A model generated the notes under the pieces. It was given only the letters and a program-made list of their open reading frames with translations, was not told the origin of the DNA and did no database searches. Both the position numbers and the translations under genes were made by a program. A stretch of DNA of 64,000 nt from Cerasicoccus frondis. Its GTDB lineage: Bacteria; Verrucomicrobiota; Verrucomicrobiia; Opitutales; Cerasicoccaceae. The stretch lies in contig JAVDPC010000017.1 of the NCBI GenBank assembly GCA_031296915.1, positions 83,753-147,752 on the forward strand, in the 5' to 3' direction. Positions 27,357-35,240 of this stretch are shown one piece after another (position 1 is the stretch's first letter; each line of letters starts with the position of its first letter).

Positions 27357-27740
27357 TTAGTGTTCGAGAATTTCGACCTCGTAGCCGTCCGGGTCTGTAA
27401 TGAAGGCCATTTTGCTGCCGCCGGATGTAAATTTCTCTTTCCAGCCGCCGGGCCAAATTTCGATGCCGGCTGCTTCCAGCTTACCACAATGCTCCACGAT
27501 GTCGTCTACCCGGATGCAGGTGTGGACCAAGTCTTCCGGAAACTCGACTTTGAAGTCCGGGGAGTAGGTCAACTCGAGCTTATGCTCACTACCTGGAATG
27601 CGCAGGTGCGCGAGTTGGTTGCCGGAGGGTGATTTGTCCGTGCGCTTGAGCACTTCAAATCCACAAGTCAGGCAATACCACTGGATGGATTTTTCGAGGT
27701 CGCTGACGCGGATACGGGTGTGGTCGAAGGAGATAGGCAT
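27357..27740 (-). CDS. gloA: Glyoxalase/VOC superfamily protein (lactoylglutathione lyase-like)
   Basis: 127 aa from MPISFDHTRIRVSDLEKSI. Two VOC beta-alpha-beta-beta-beta modules are visible. Likely metal ligands are His in FDHTRIRV, Glu in HKLELTYS, His in DLVHTCIRV and Glu in GYEVEILEH, the pattern of glyoxalase I. Glyoxalase I converts the methylglyoxal-glutathione hemithioacetal to lactoylglutathione. The symbol is by similarity only; other VOC activities are possible. It lies downstream of pyrE, separated by an inverted repeat that likely terminates pyrE. Confidence 0.8.
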   Translation of the reverse strand: MPISFDHTRIRVSDLEKSIQWYCLTCGFEVLKRTDKSPSGNQLAHLRIPGSEHKLELTYSPDFKVEFPEDLVHTCIRVDDIVEHCGKLEAAGIEIWPGGWKEKFTSGGSKMAFITDPDGYEVEILEH

Positions 27741-27747
27741 AGGGAGA

Positions 27748-27844
27748 GTGAGCAAATTAAAGATTAAAAATTAAAGAGCGGTGTATCTAGTTTCGATGAG
27801 TGAGCCATCGTTTTCAACCCATCTTTAATTTTTAATTTGCTCAC
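27748..27844. terminator. A/T-rich inverted repeat between pyrE and the VOC gene
   Basis: Arms at 27748-27777 and 27822-27844 (GTGAGCAAATTAAA and its complement, with one 7-nt direct duplication in the left arm) flank a loop of about 45 nt. It starts 11 bp after the pyrE stop on the minus strand and is the likely pyrE terminator, but it also resembles a small mobile palindrome. Confidence 0.5.
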
Positions 27845-27855
27845 TTTAATCTCAC

Positions 27856-28428
27856 CTAGCTTCCCGGCTTGATGGCCGGGATCGCGGCCAGCTCGGGAGG
27901 CAAGTTTTCTGGATCGTAAGTCGGGAAAGAAAACTCCAGCAGGGAGGTTAGGGGAGTGCGGAAGCTTGCGTTGCCCTCGGATCGATCTACGAGCACGGCC
28001 ACGCCGGTTGCGGCGCCGCCTTCGGCTTCGACGATGTCGAGCGCTTCATTGACGCGCCCACCTCGGGTGATCACGTCTTCCACGACTAGAATGCGTTCTC
28101 CGTCAGCTATTTTGAAGTTCCGGCGTAAAGCCAGTTTGTCGTCTACTTTTTCGACGAAGAGAAAGCGTTTGCCTGCTTGGCGCGCGACTTCCTGGCCGAT
28201 GACCAAGCCGCCCATGGCTGGGGCCAATACGGTGTCAAAGCTATCGGTGTCGATTTTTTCCAAGAGAAGCTCGGCTAGGCGGGTGACTTTATCCAACTGC
28301 TCGCAAACTCGGGCGCACTGGAAAAAATGGCCTGAACGCAGGCCGGAGCGCAGGATGAAATGCCCTTCCAGCAAAGCGCCGGAATCGCGGAAAATCTGGA
28401 GTACCTCTTGGTCGACGGAATCACTCAT
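27856..28428 (-). CDS. pyrE: Orotate phosphoribosyltransferase
   Basis: 190 aa from MSDSVDQEVLQIFRDSG; an upstream in-frame ATG at 28464 is also open. It transfers orotate onto PRPP in pyrimidine synthesis. FILRSGLRSGHFFQC is the orotate-binding start, FVEKVDDKLALRRNF carries the flexible loop Lys/Arg, and ILVVEDVITRGGRVNEAL is the PRPP-binding motif. Length is normal. It is divergent from the SirB1-like gene. Confidence 0.95.
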   Translation of the reverse strand: MSDSVDQEVLQIFRDSGALLEGHFILRSGLRSGHFFQCARVCEQLDKVTRLAELLLEKIDTDSFDTVLAPAMGGLVIGQEVARQAGKRFLFVEKVDDKLALRRNFKIADGERILVVEDVITRGGRVNEALDIVEAEGGAATGVAVLVDRSEGNASFRTPLTSLLEFSFPTYDPENLPPELAAIPAIKPGS

Positions 28429-28568
28429 AGGTGGGAAGCTGGAAGCGCCATTAGGTTGGGTCAAGGCAAAGTCGCGGAAGAGGCGTTTCGGGAATTAGAA
28501 AATGACATTTTCTTGAAACAGGTTGGCCCAAGCTTTGCTTTTCCATTGCGGAGGTCCTTTTTAGGCTT

Positions 28569-29456
28569 ATGGTGAAAGTCGTGAATGAAAACAAACCAGC
28601 GCCGCTGAAGGCTTCGCGCAAACGCGCGTTGCTGGGTTTGTTGGACGACACCACGACCACTGTCCGTAACGCCGTGCGCGCCGAGCTGGAGCGGCTCGGC
28701 CCAACGGGCGTCGCCTTCTTGCGTGAGGCCACCCACCATGCCGACGCCAATGTCGGATGCGCGGCTCGCGACCTGCTGGACGCCCTGACTGGCGGTCAAC
28801 CAGAGCGGGTGTTCCGGGATTTCATCCGTTCATTTAATTACGAGCTGGAAACGGGCGTTTTGCTGCTGGATCGCGTGGCTAATCCGGAGATCGGCATGGC
28901 TGACTATGAGCGATTTCTCGCCGAAGTTTCTGATCGTTGCCGTGAACTCATGCTCCACCCCAGCACGGCTTGGGAGAAGTGCCGCGTGCTCAATCGCGTG
29001 ATATTTGGCGAATACGGTTTTTGTGGCGATACGGAGAATTTCTACGACCCGCGCAACAGCTACTTGAGCGATGTGGTGGACCGCCGTCGCGGCATCCCGA
29101 TCAGTCTGTCTATACTGTATTTGCTGGTGGCCGAGCGTTGTCATTTGGAGCTTTCGCCAGTCGCATTCCCCGGGCGCTTTATGGTGGGCTGTTTCTTGGA
29201 CTCTGAGCCGTTTTACATCGATGTGTACGAAGGCGGAGTTTTTCGGACCATTGAGGAAATCGAGGAAATGCTCGAGCCATACGACATCGAGCTGGAGCCG
29301 TCGATCTTTGCCCCTTGCCCGGTGGGTGAGGTGCTGGCGCGTTGTTGCCGGAATTTGGTCAACCAATACAGTCGCGCAGGGGATAAGCAACGCGCGCGGC
29401 TCTTCACGGATTATGTGAATGAATTTGAGGCGGCGTACCGACTCAATGACGAATAG
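28569..29456 (+). CDS. SirB1/transglutaminase-like family protein
   Basis: 295 aa. Residues about 90-230 match the SirB1-type transglutaminase-like domain: AWEKCRVLNRVIFGEYGFCGDTENFYDPRNSYLSDVV, then RRRGIPISLSILYLLVAERCHLELSPVAFPGRFMVG. The family is usually a non-catalytic relative of transglutaminases. The N-terminal 80 residues (LLGLLDDTTTTVRNAVRAELERLG and following) look like HEAT-type helical repeats. Biochemical role unknown. It heads a plus-strand run with aroE, 39 bp downstream. Confidence 0.75.
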   Translation: MVKVVNENKPAPLKASRKRALLGLLDDTTTTVRNAVRAELERLGPTGVAFLREATHHADANVGCAARDLLDALTGGQPERVFRDFIRSFNYELETGVLLLDRVANPEIGMADYERFLAEVSDRCRELMLHPSTAWEKCRVLNRVIFGEYGFCGDTENFYDPRNSYLSDVVDRRRGIPISLSILYLLVAERCHLELSPVAFPGRFMVGCFLDSEPFYIDVYEGGVFRTIEEIEEMLEPYDIELEPSIFAPCPVGEVLARCCRNLVNQYSRAGDKQRARLFTDYVNEFEAAYRLNDE

Positions 29457-29495
29457 GGCTTGTCGCCGTTACCCGGAATAGCATGCTGACGGGGC

Positions 29496-30425
29496 ATGCA
29501 GTATGACGACCCCGATCGCGTGCGTTTGCTCGATGAATTAAAGCACTGGGATTTTTCCGGAACGGCGCTTACCGTGCTCGGCAGTCCCATCGCCCACAGT
29601 GTGAGCCCTGGCATGCACAACGCGGCGCTGAACCTGATGGGGCAGACTCAGCAGCTTTTCCTGGATTGGCGTTACTTCAAGTTTGATGTCCCGCCCGAGA
29701 TTTTGCCCAGCGCGCTCGAGCAACTGCATCAGGTTGGTTTTCAGGGCGTCAATTTGACGATTCCGCATAAGGTGCAGGCGGTGGACTTGGTGGTGGAAAT
29801 CGACCCCGGCGCCAAAATGTCGGGCGCGGTCAACACGCTGCTACGCCGGGAAAATGGCTGGGCCGGTTTTAACTCCGACGGCTATGGCCTGGAGCAGGCT
29901 TTGCGCCGCGAGCTTGGCGCTGAATTGGCTGGCGCCACGGTTATTTTGCTGGGGGCGGGGGGAGCTGCGCGCGCCGCTGCCGTGCAGTGTCTGATGTCGG
30001 GCGTGGCCGAGCTATGGATTGGCAATCGTAACCAGCAGCGATTGGGCGAGCTGATCGATCTCTTGCAGGCGGCGCCTAATAGCGAACGCGTGCGCGGATT
30101 TGACCTCACCCAACCGCCAACGGAATTGCCTCGCAGCGGCGTGATAGTCAACGCCACCTCACTGGGCTTGAAAGCGGAAGACCCAGCGCCGATTGACCTA
30201 TCTCATTTTGCCCCAGCGGCAAAGGTTTACGACATGACCTATGGCGTGGAAAACGCATTGGCGGTGGCAGCCAGAAAGCAGGGCATCGCCTACGCCGATG
30301 GTTTGTCGATGTTGGTTTGGCAAGGGGTGCGCAGCCTTGAAATCTGGAGTAACGCCCAGGTCCCCGCTCAGGCCATGATGGACGGCGCCTGTCAGGCCAA
30401 AGGCTATTCGCCGAGGAGAGCATGA
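29496..30425 (+). CDS. aroE: Shikimate 5-dehydrogenase
   Basis: 309 aa. It reduces 3-dehydroshikimate with NADPH in the chorismate pathway. SPIAHSVSPGMHNAALN binds substrate, and NLTIPHKVQAVDLV holds the catalytic Lys. NTLLRRENGWAGFNSDGYG follows, and VILLGAGGAARAAAVQCL is the dinucleotide-binding loop. The C-terminal DGLSMLVWQG is the usual end motif. The family is usually 270-290 aa; the N-terminus is somewhat extended. Its stop overlaps the next start in ATGA. Confidence 0.95.
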   Translation: MQYDDPDRVRLLDELKHWDFSGTALTVLGSPIAHSVSPGMHNAALNLMGQTQQLFLDWRYFKFDVPPEILPSALEQLHQVGFQGVNLTIPHKVQAVDLVVEIDPGAKMSGAVNTLLRRENGWAGFNSDGYGLEQALRRELGAELAGATVILLGAGGAARAAAVQCLMSGVAELWIGNRNQQRLGELIDLLQAAPNSERVRGFDLTQPPTELPRSGVIVNATSLGLKAEDPAPIDLSHFAPAAKVYDMTYGVENALAVAARKQGIAYADGLSMLVWQGVRSLEIWSNAQVPAQAMMDGACQAKGYSPRRA

Positions 30426-30757
30426 AGCCGCGCATCCTCTTTGTGTGCAGCCGCAATCAGTGGCGCAGCCCTACGGCTGAGCATGTCTATCGCGGCGATC
30501 CGCGAGTCGAAGTGCGCTCGGCGGGTGTTAGCCAATCGGCGCGCCACGTGATTAGCCAGTCGGATGTTGACTGGGCGGACTTAATTCTCGTCATGGCGCC
30601 CGAGCACAAACGGCGCATTCTCCAGCATTTTCGTGAGGGCTCGTTGCCGCCGGTGGAGTGCCTCGATATCCCGGATGACTTTCGCTACATGGACGATGCG
30701 TTAGTGCAACTCGTCCGCGAATCGACTGAGCCATGGATTAATCAACTATTGTCCTAA
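30422..30757 (+). CDS. Low-molecular-weight protein tyrosine phosphatase-like protein
   Basis: 111 aa, shorter than the usual 150. The P-loop CSRNQWRS fits the CX5R(S/T) signature of LMW phosphatases, starting at Cys9. An acidic region, IPDDFRYMDD, near residue 85 could supply the general acid. The start overlaps the aroE stop (ATGA), implying coupled translation. This compact form is found in other bacteria as a phosphotyrosine phosphatase-like protein; the substrate is unknown. Confidence 0.8.
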   Translation: MKPRILFVCSRNQWRSPTAEHVYRGDPRVEVRSAGVSQSARHVISQSDVDWADLILVMAPEHKRRILQHFREGSLPPVECLDIPDDFRYMDDALVQLVRESTEPWINQLLS

Positions 30758-30794
30758 CGGGAAAGTGCTGATAGCTACTCTTTTATAAAATCGC

Positions 30795-31841
30795 ATGATC
30801 CTCGAAGAAATCCACGCAATCAACAGCGCCCAACCTTGGTTTTTCGCATTTTGGGCGTTCATTTTTGGCGCCTGTTGGGGCAGTTTTTTCAACGTCGTGA
30901 TCTATCGTGTGCCAGCAGGGAAGTCGGTGGTAAAGCCTGGCTCACACTGCTACGCCTGCAATGCGGCGATTAAATGGTACGATAATTTGCCGATCCTGAG
31001 CTGGTTTATTTTGCGGGGGAAGGCGCGTTGTTGCGGCGCTCCGTTTTCGATTCGCTACGCAATGGTCGAGGCGATGACAGGCGCCTTTTTCATGATTGCC
31101 TGGTTGGTCTACAGCGATCATTTGGGCGTAGTTGTGGCGGTGTGGCTTTTCATTTCGCTGCTGGTCTGCAATACGTTTATCGATTACGACACGCAGTATT
31201 TATGGGACATTTTTACGGTTTGGGGAGTCGTGCTTGGCGTGGTTTTATCGGCGCTTTACCCTGATCTGCACCATCAAGGGGGGAGTGGTGATCCAGTCAT
31301 GCTGGAGCGCCTCCGCAGCATCTCGCTGAGTATGACAGGCGCCGTCGTCGGATCAGGCGTTATTCTATGGATTGGCATGATCGCGGGTAAGGTGCTGGGC
31401 AAAGACGCCATGGGTTTCGGCGATGTTTTGCTGATGGGGTGCATCGGCGCTTTCATCGGATGGAAGGGGGCGATCTTTGCTATTTTCGGTGGTTCGATGC
31501 TTGGGGCGTTAGTGGTAATTCCGCTCATGCTCTTCAATCAAATTTGCGGCACCAACATCACGCCGGGGAAGATGGGGCATACGGATGAAGACGAAGAAGA
31601 GGCGAAGCCAGCCGACGAAGCTGCCATTGAAAAAGCATCCGCCAAGGATTCCGAGCTCGAGGAAAATACTGATGCAAATGCTGAAGAGGAAGAAGAGCAG
31701 CTGGGCTTGGGCTCCGCCATTCCGTTTGGCCCCTGGTTATCCCTTGGCGCGCTGGTGTATGTGCTGTTTCTGCACGAATACGTTGACGCCTACCTGGAGA
31801 GCACACGCCAACTGATCTTTTCGCCGGTAAAGTTTTACTGA
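30795..31841 (+). CDS. Prepilin leader peptidase / N-methyltransferase with acidic cytoplasmic insert
   Basis: 348 aa polytopic membrane aspartic protease (PilD/GspO type). The N-terminal GACWGSFFNVVIYRVP is the methyltransferase-domain start. Cysteines CYACNAA and RCCGAPF form the zinc site. The catalytic Asp residues lie in FIDYDTQYL and in GFGDVLLMGCIGAFIGW. Between the last helices is an unusual Glu/Ala/Asp-rich stretch of about 40 residues (KMGHTDEDEEEAKPADEAA onward), probably a disordered cytoplasmic loop. It processes type IV pilins or type II secretion pseudopilins, none of which are in the window. Its 3' end overlaps the next convergent gene by 7 bp. Confidence 0.92.
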   Translation: MILEEIHAINSAQPWFFAFWAFIFGACWGSFFNVVIYRVPAGKSVVKPGSHCYACNAAIKWYDNLPILSWFILRGKARCCGAPFSIRYAMVEAMTGAFFMIAWLVYSDHLGVVVAVWLFISLLVCNTFIDYDTQYLWDIFTVWGVVLGVVLSALYPDLHHQGGSGDPVMLERLRSISLSMTGAVVGSGVILWIGMIAGKVLGKDAMGFGDVLLMGCIGAFIGWKGAIFAIFGGSMLGALVVIPLMLFNQICGTNITPGKMGHTDEDEEEAKPADEAAIEKASAKDSELEENTDANAEEEEEQLGLGSAIPFGPWLSLGALVYVLFLHEYVDAYLESTRQLIFSPVKFY

Positions 31842-32659
31842 GCGTTTTTGCCCTTCAGCCAGACTTCCTTGACTTCGGGGGGATTAAACAGGGAGTCGCT
31901 GAGTGGTTGATTGAGCTGAATGTCGGATAGCTCCAACTTCATGACCACTTCGTCTTCGTAAGCGATTTCGGTCTTCACGGGCAGCCAATAGCCATCGACC
32001 TTGTCGTATTTGACGAAGAAAACATCGACGTTTACAATGACGCCTGACTGCACCTGCTTGTTGCCCCGTCTGGTGATCAGGTAGTTCTTGGGGTGAAAAT
32101 AGAAATACTCGGTTTTACCGTTTGGGTAATAGAGTTTCACCAGGTAGTTTTTCTGGCGACGGTTGTTGACTGGGCCTAGGTATTTAATGACGCAACCGCG
32201 CTCTTTCCAGGTCAGCAGAAGATCGTCTTCCGCCGCAAGTTCTTTGAGCTCATCGGCTTGCTTACCGCCAATTTTCTCCGGGAAAGGATTTTTCTCCGAA
32301 GTATCAAATGTCCAGGCTTCTTCGCCGTTGTAGCCAGTAATCACTTCGTGCTTTTTCCCCATGTGCTCGATCTCTATCTCGCTACGGATTTTCCCGGGCC
32401 TTTTGGTGAAGATTTTCATGTCAGTGACATTGGGGCCTTCACTGAACTTTAAGTTGGCGCTCATGGTGTCCTGTTGGATGGCCCCTGCGCCGCCCATGGC
32501 CTTGACTGAGGTCGCGAAGAGTTGCTCGGCGACGGGATCCGATTCAGCAGGAACCTCTTCGCGCAATTGATCCTCCAGGCTCTCTTCCGTCGGTGGCGTC
32601 TGAGCCAGCGCAACCTGCATCATTAAGCCAACGGAGAGAATGGTGAAAAGGGTCTTCAT
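31835..32659 (-). CDS. Exported LolA-like (outer-membrane lipoprotein-sorting type) protein
   Basis: 274 aa with signal peptide (MKTLFTILSVGLMMQVALAQ). The mature part has the repeated antiparallel strand pattern of the LolA/LppX-like half-barrel fold: GAIQQDTMSANLKFSEGP, KIFTKRPGKIRSEIEI, VITGYNGEEAWTFD, YLVKLYYPNGKTEYFYFHP and TRRGNKQVQSGV. It probably handles a lipid or lipoprotein in the periplasm, but the cargo is unknown. It is last in a minus-strand run with recO and the DUF502 gene. Confidence 0.7.
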   Translation of the reverse strand: MKTLFTILSVGLMMQVALAQTPPTEESLEDQLREEVPAESDPVAEQLFATSVKAMGGAGAIQQDTMSANLKFSEGPNVTDMKIFTKRPGKIRSEIEIEHMGKKHEVITGYNGEEAWTFDTSEKNPFPEKIGGKQADELKELAAEDDLLLTWKERGCVIKYLGPVNNRRQKNYLVKLYYPNGKTEYFYFHPKNYLITRRGNKQVQSGVIVNVDVFFVKYDKVDGYWLPVKTEIAYEDEVVMKLELSDIQLNQPLSDSLFNPPEVKEVWLKGKNAQ

Positions 32660-32721
32660 GTCGTCAGCATGTAGGCGTAACTGCTTGGCGACAATCTTGG
32701 ATCAGCAGCGCAACCAGTTTT

Positions 32722-33336
32722 TTACGGAACTATAATATCAGTATCGGCCCGTAGCCAGTGTTCCAGTTTGTCGATCAAGCTCTTGGCGATGGGCTCTTGC
32801 TCAGGGAGAAGCTCGATCAACGGCTTGCCGAGTATCGCCTTTGCGCGGTCCTGTTCGCTCTTGGCCAGGTGGCGTAGCCATTGTTGACGCACCGCGTAGC
32901 CTTCATCGGCAGCGTAGCGGTAGAGCGTTTTTAGGTAAATGCAGTGCGGGAGGGGGGAGTCTTCAAAGGCGCTGAGCGCTTCCGTGGCCAGTTGAGCTGC
33001 GGGTGCGAAAAACTCCGTGTGTTGTAAATTGCGCCAGAGCAGCTCGCTAAGCCTGGTGGCCAGCACGAGGGTTTGATAACGTCGGGCAATGCCGACCCGG
33101 CGATGCTCCAGACGATACTCCTTCAGAAACCATGCGCCTGATTGAGATGAGCTTTCCAGATGGAAAACCGCTTGGTCGAATAGATCTGGCCCTCCGCCCG
33201 ATGTCTGACTCGAACGCCGCCACATCGCCACAACGCGTCCCTCATCTGCGCTGAACAAATGCAGCCGCAGAAAGCGCTCACCCGAGGGAGATGCGGACAG
33301 GACAATGCCCGCCGTATGCAGCTCACGTGCGGGCAT
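32722..33336 (-). CDS. recO: DNA repair protein RecO-like
   Basis: 204 aa. The N-terminal part (TAGIVLSASPSGERFLRLHLFSADEGRVVAMWRRS) fits the RecO OB-fold start, and the helical remainder fits the RecO C-terminal domain. It lacks the CxxC zinc cluster of some family members and is a little short, so the call is moderate. RecO loads RecA on SSB-coated DNA in the RecFOR pathway. The start is 5 bp from the stop of the DUF502 gene, so the two are co-transcribed. Confidence 0.7.
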   Translation of the reverse strand: MPARELHTAGIVLSASPSGERFLRLHLFSADEGRVVAMWRRSSQTSGGGPDLFDQAVFHLESSSQSGAWFLKEYRLEHRRVGIARRYQTLVLATRLSELLWRNLQHTEFFAPAAQLATEALSAFEDSPLPHCIYLKTLYRYAADEGYAVRQQWLRHLAKSEQDRAKAILGKPLIELLPEQEPIAKSLIDKLEHWLRADTDIIVP

Positions 33337-33341
33337 GGCCG

Positions 33342-34010
33342 TTAGCTGCGACGAGCACTGGCTTCAGCCAAACGGGCTTCGCTTTCCAGATGATCGAAGG
33401 GGGGGGAGACGGCGCCGCCCGACACGATTAGCTTCATGCCATCGGCGACCGACATATCCATGGGGATTATCTCATCGCGTGGCACCATGAGCAAAAAACC
33501 GCTGGTGGGATTGGGGGTGGTGGGAACGAATACGTTGACTACTTCGGCCCCGGTTCGGTGTTGCACTTCGCCCTTGGCTTCACTGGTCAAAAAACCCAGC
33601 ACGTAGACGCCTTTGCGGGGGTATTCGGTCAGGACAACTTTCTGGAAAACCGCCTTCTGCTGCTTGCTGAAGGTATCGACGATCTGCTTGACCGTTTTGT
33701 AAACAGCATTGATGAAGGGAAGGGCTTCGATGATCCGTTCGCCGATATTGATGACGATGCGGCCAATGAAATAACGCGACAAGAAGCCCAGGGAGGTGAT
33801 CACCAGCAGCACAATCAGGATCGCCGCAATCTTGAGAAGCAGGTCGATGCCGGGCAGGTTTTTGAAGTCCTCCGAGACAAATTTAAAAATGGCGTCACTG
33901 GCTGGCGAACCAATGCGCGTGAGCATAAAGTTAACGACAAAAATCGTGACGCCCAGTGGCGCTACGATAACGAGGCCCGCGATGAAGGCGTTGCGCAGTT
34001 GACGAAGCAT
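33342..34010 (-). CDS. DUF502 family membrane protein
   Basis: 222 aa. Two N-terminal membrane helices (FIAGLVIVAPLGVTIFVV and IAAILIVLLVITSLGFL) are followed by the family pattern GRIVINIGERIIEALPFINAVYKTVKQIVDTF and NVFVPTTPNPTSGFLLMVPRDEIIPMDMSVADGMKLIVSGG. The family's function is not established; it is an inner-membrane protein widespread in bacteria. It sits between a small coiled-coil membrane protein gene and recO. Confidence 0.92.
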   Translation of the reverse strand: MLRQLRNAFIAGLVIVAPLGVTIFVVNFMLTRIGSPASDAIFKFVSEDFKNLPGIDLLLKIAAILIVLLVITSLGFLSRYFIGRIVINIGERIIEALPFINAVYKTVKQIVDTFSKQQKAVFQKVVLTEYPRKGVYVLGFLTSEAKGEVQHRTGAEVVNVFVPTTPNPTSGFLLMVPRDEIIPMDMSVADGMKLIVSGGAVSPPFDHLESEARLAEASARRS

Positions 34011-34041
34011 GTCTCAGAATTGCGTAAATATACGCGTCGAA

Positions 34042-34407
34042 TTAGAGCAAATATGGCAGCCCAAATAGCAGGAACAGAATAAGCCCTGCGGCGGCGACTC
34101 CCGCTAAGATACAACCGGCCTTTGACGCGCCGTCAAACCCTCCCGGCGTAAAATCCATCATAATTTCGGGTTTGGACTCGGTGGATGCGGGTTCTGCGGC
34201 TTTTTCGGAGGTTGGTTTGCCCGTGTCGGGCGTCGGGGATTGCGCGACAGAAGGGGGGAGGGGCTGCGGTGTGTTTGCCTGGTCTGCTTCTGTGGGTGTT
34301 GTCGCAGGCTTGGCGCCTTCCAATTGCTCAATCTGCCGGTCGAGCCAGTTCAGGTGCTCGCGGACTTTATCGCGCTGGGCGCGTAATTCGTTCAGATCGA
34401 ATGACAT
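34042..34407 (-). CDS. Small tail-anchored coiled-coil protein
   Basis: 121 aa. Residues 1-32 look coiled-coil (DLNELRAQRDKVREHLNWLD and following), 33-88 are Pro/Thr-rich and likely disordered, and the last 25 (GCILAGVAAAGLILFLLFGLPYLL) form a C-terminal membrane anchor. It starts the minus-strand run with the DUF502 gene (31 bp gap). Function unknown. Confidence 0.65.
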   Translation of the reverse strand: MSFDLNELRAQRDKVREHLNWLDRQIEQLEGAKPATTPTEADQANTPQPLPPSVAQSPTPDTGKPTSEKAAEPASTESKPEIMMDFTPGGFDGASKAGCILAGVAAAGLILFLLFGLPYLL

Positions 34408-34463
34408 GTTTCCCGTAGAGTAGTCTTGCCATACTGGCCAAATATACGAGTGAGGCGAGCAAG

Positions 34464-34495
34464 AAAAAGGCGCCTTCCGTGATGGAAAGGCGCCT
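34464..34495 (-). terminator. Rho-independent terminator after rpmA
   Basis: On the minus strand, a stem with AGGCGCCTT arms is followed by a T run (AAAAA at 34464-34468 on the plus strand). It lies 24 bp after the rpmA stop. Confidence 0.85.
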
Positions 34496-34518
34496 GCAAA
34501 GCGTTCTGCGGGATGCGT

Positions 34519-34776
34519 TTAGGCTTCGACTGCGTGAGGCAGGACTTGTACCTTGCGGTGTTCCTTGTCCCACTTGACGACACCATCTTCGAGGGCGAAG
34601 AGAGTGAAGTCCTTGCCGATGCCAACGTTGTTGCCCGGGTGGAAGCGGGTGCCGCGCTGACGGATCAGGATGTTGCCGGCGCGAACCTTTTCGCCACCGA
34701 ATTTCTTGATGCCGAGGCGCTTGCTTTCGCTGTCGCGTCCGTTCTTGGAAGTTCCTTGTCCTTTTTTATGTGCCAT
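34519..34776 (-). CDS. rpmA: 50S ribosomal protein L27
   Basis: 85 aa, standard length. [22 protein letters not shown] is the conserved N-terminus near the peptidyl-transferase centre; [29 protein letters not shown] follows. It lies 5 bp downstream of rplU, forming the usual L21-L27 unit, and is closed by a terminator. The N-terminus needs no proteolytic trimming, unlike the Firmicutes form. Confidence 0.98.
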   Translation of the reverse strand: MAHKKGQGTSKNGRDSESKRLGIKKFGGEKVRAGNILIRQRGTRFHPGNNVGIGKDFTLFALEDGVVKWDKEHRKVQVLPHAVEA

Positions 34777-34781
34777 GACGT

Positions 34782-35096
34782 TTAGGCGTTGATGGATTCA
34801 ATCTTGATGACCGAAAGTTCCTGGCGATGACCACGGGTGCGGCGATAGCCCATGCGGCGGTGCATCTTGTGGATGATGACTTTCTTGTCGCGCTTGTTTT
34901 CGAGGATGGTAGCCGCGACGCTGGCGCCTTCCACGTAGGGAGCGCCGAATTTCGTTTCCGCGCCTTCGCCCACGCACAGGACCTTGTCGAGGGTGACGGT
35001 GTCGCCGGCCTGCGTGTCCTTATAACGGTTCACGAAGAGCACATCACCTTCGGTGACGATAAATTGGCGGCCTTGAGTTTCAATGGTTGCTTTCAT
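34782..35096 (-). CDS. rplU: 50S ribosomal protein L21
   Basis: 104 aa. [25 protein letters not shown] and [27 protein letters not shown] match the L21 family, which binds 23S rRNA. It is co-transcribed with rpmA. On the minus strand a small hairpin (CCGC...GCGG followed by TTTT, about 35115-35130) sits just before the start and could be an L21 autoregulatory leader; this is a guess. Confidence 0.97.
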   Translation of the reverse strand: MKATIETQGRQFIVTEGDVLFVNRYKDTQAGDTVTLDKVLCVGEGAETKFGAPYVEGASVAATILENKRDKKVIIHKMHRRMGYRRTRGHRQELSVIKIESINA

Positions 35097-35240
35097 TTTG
35101 GAAAATGGGAAAACCGCCTAAAAAAGCGGATTACAGCCCTATTGCAAGGATTTTTGTGTGAATAACTGGAGATTTTACCGGAACAGGCGGTTTGGTGACA
35201 GCTGTTCGGCTGACTTTTCAAAATGCCTCTCGAAAAATCT

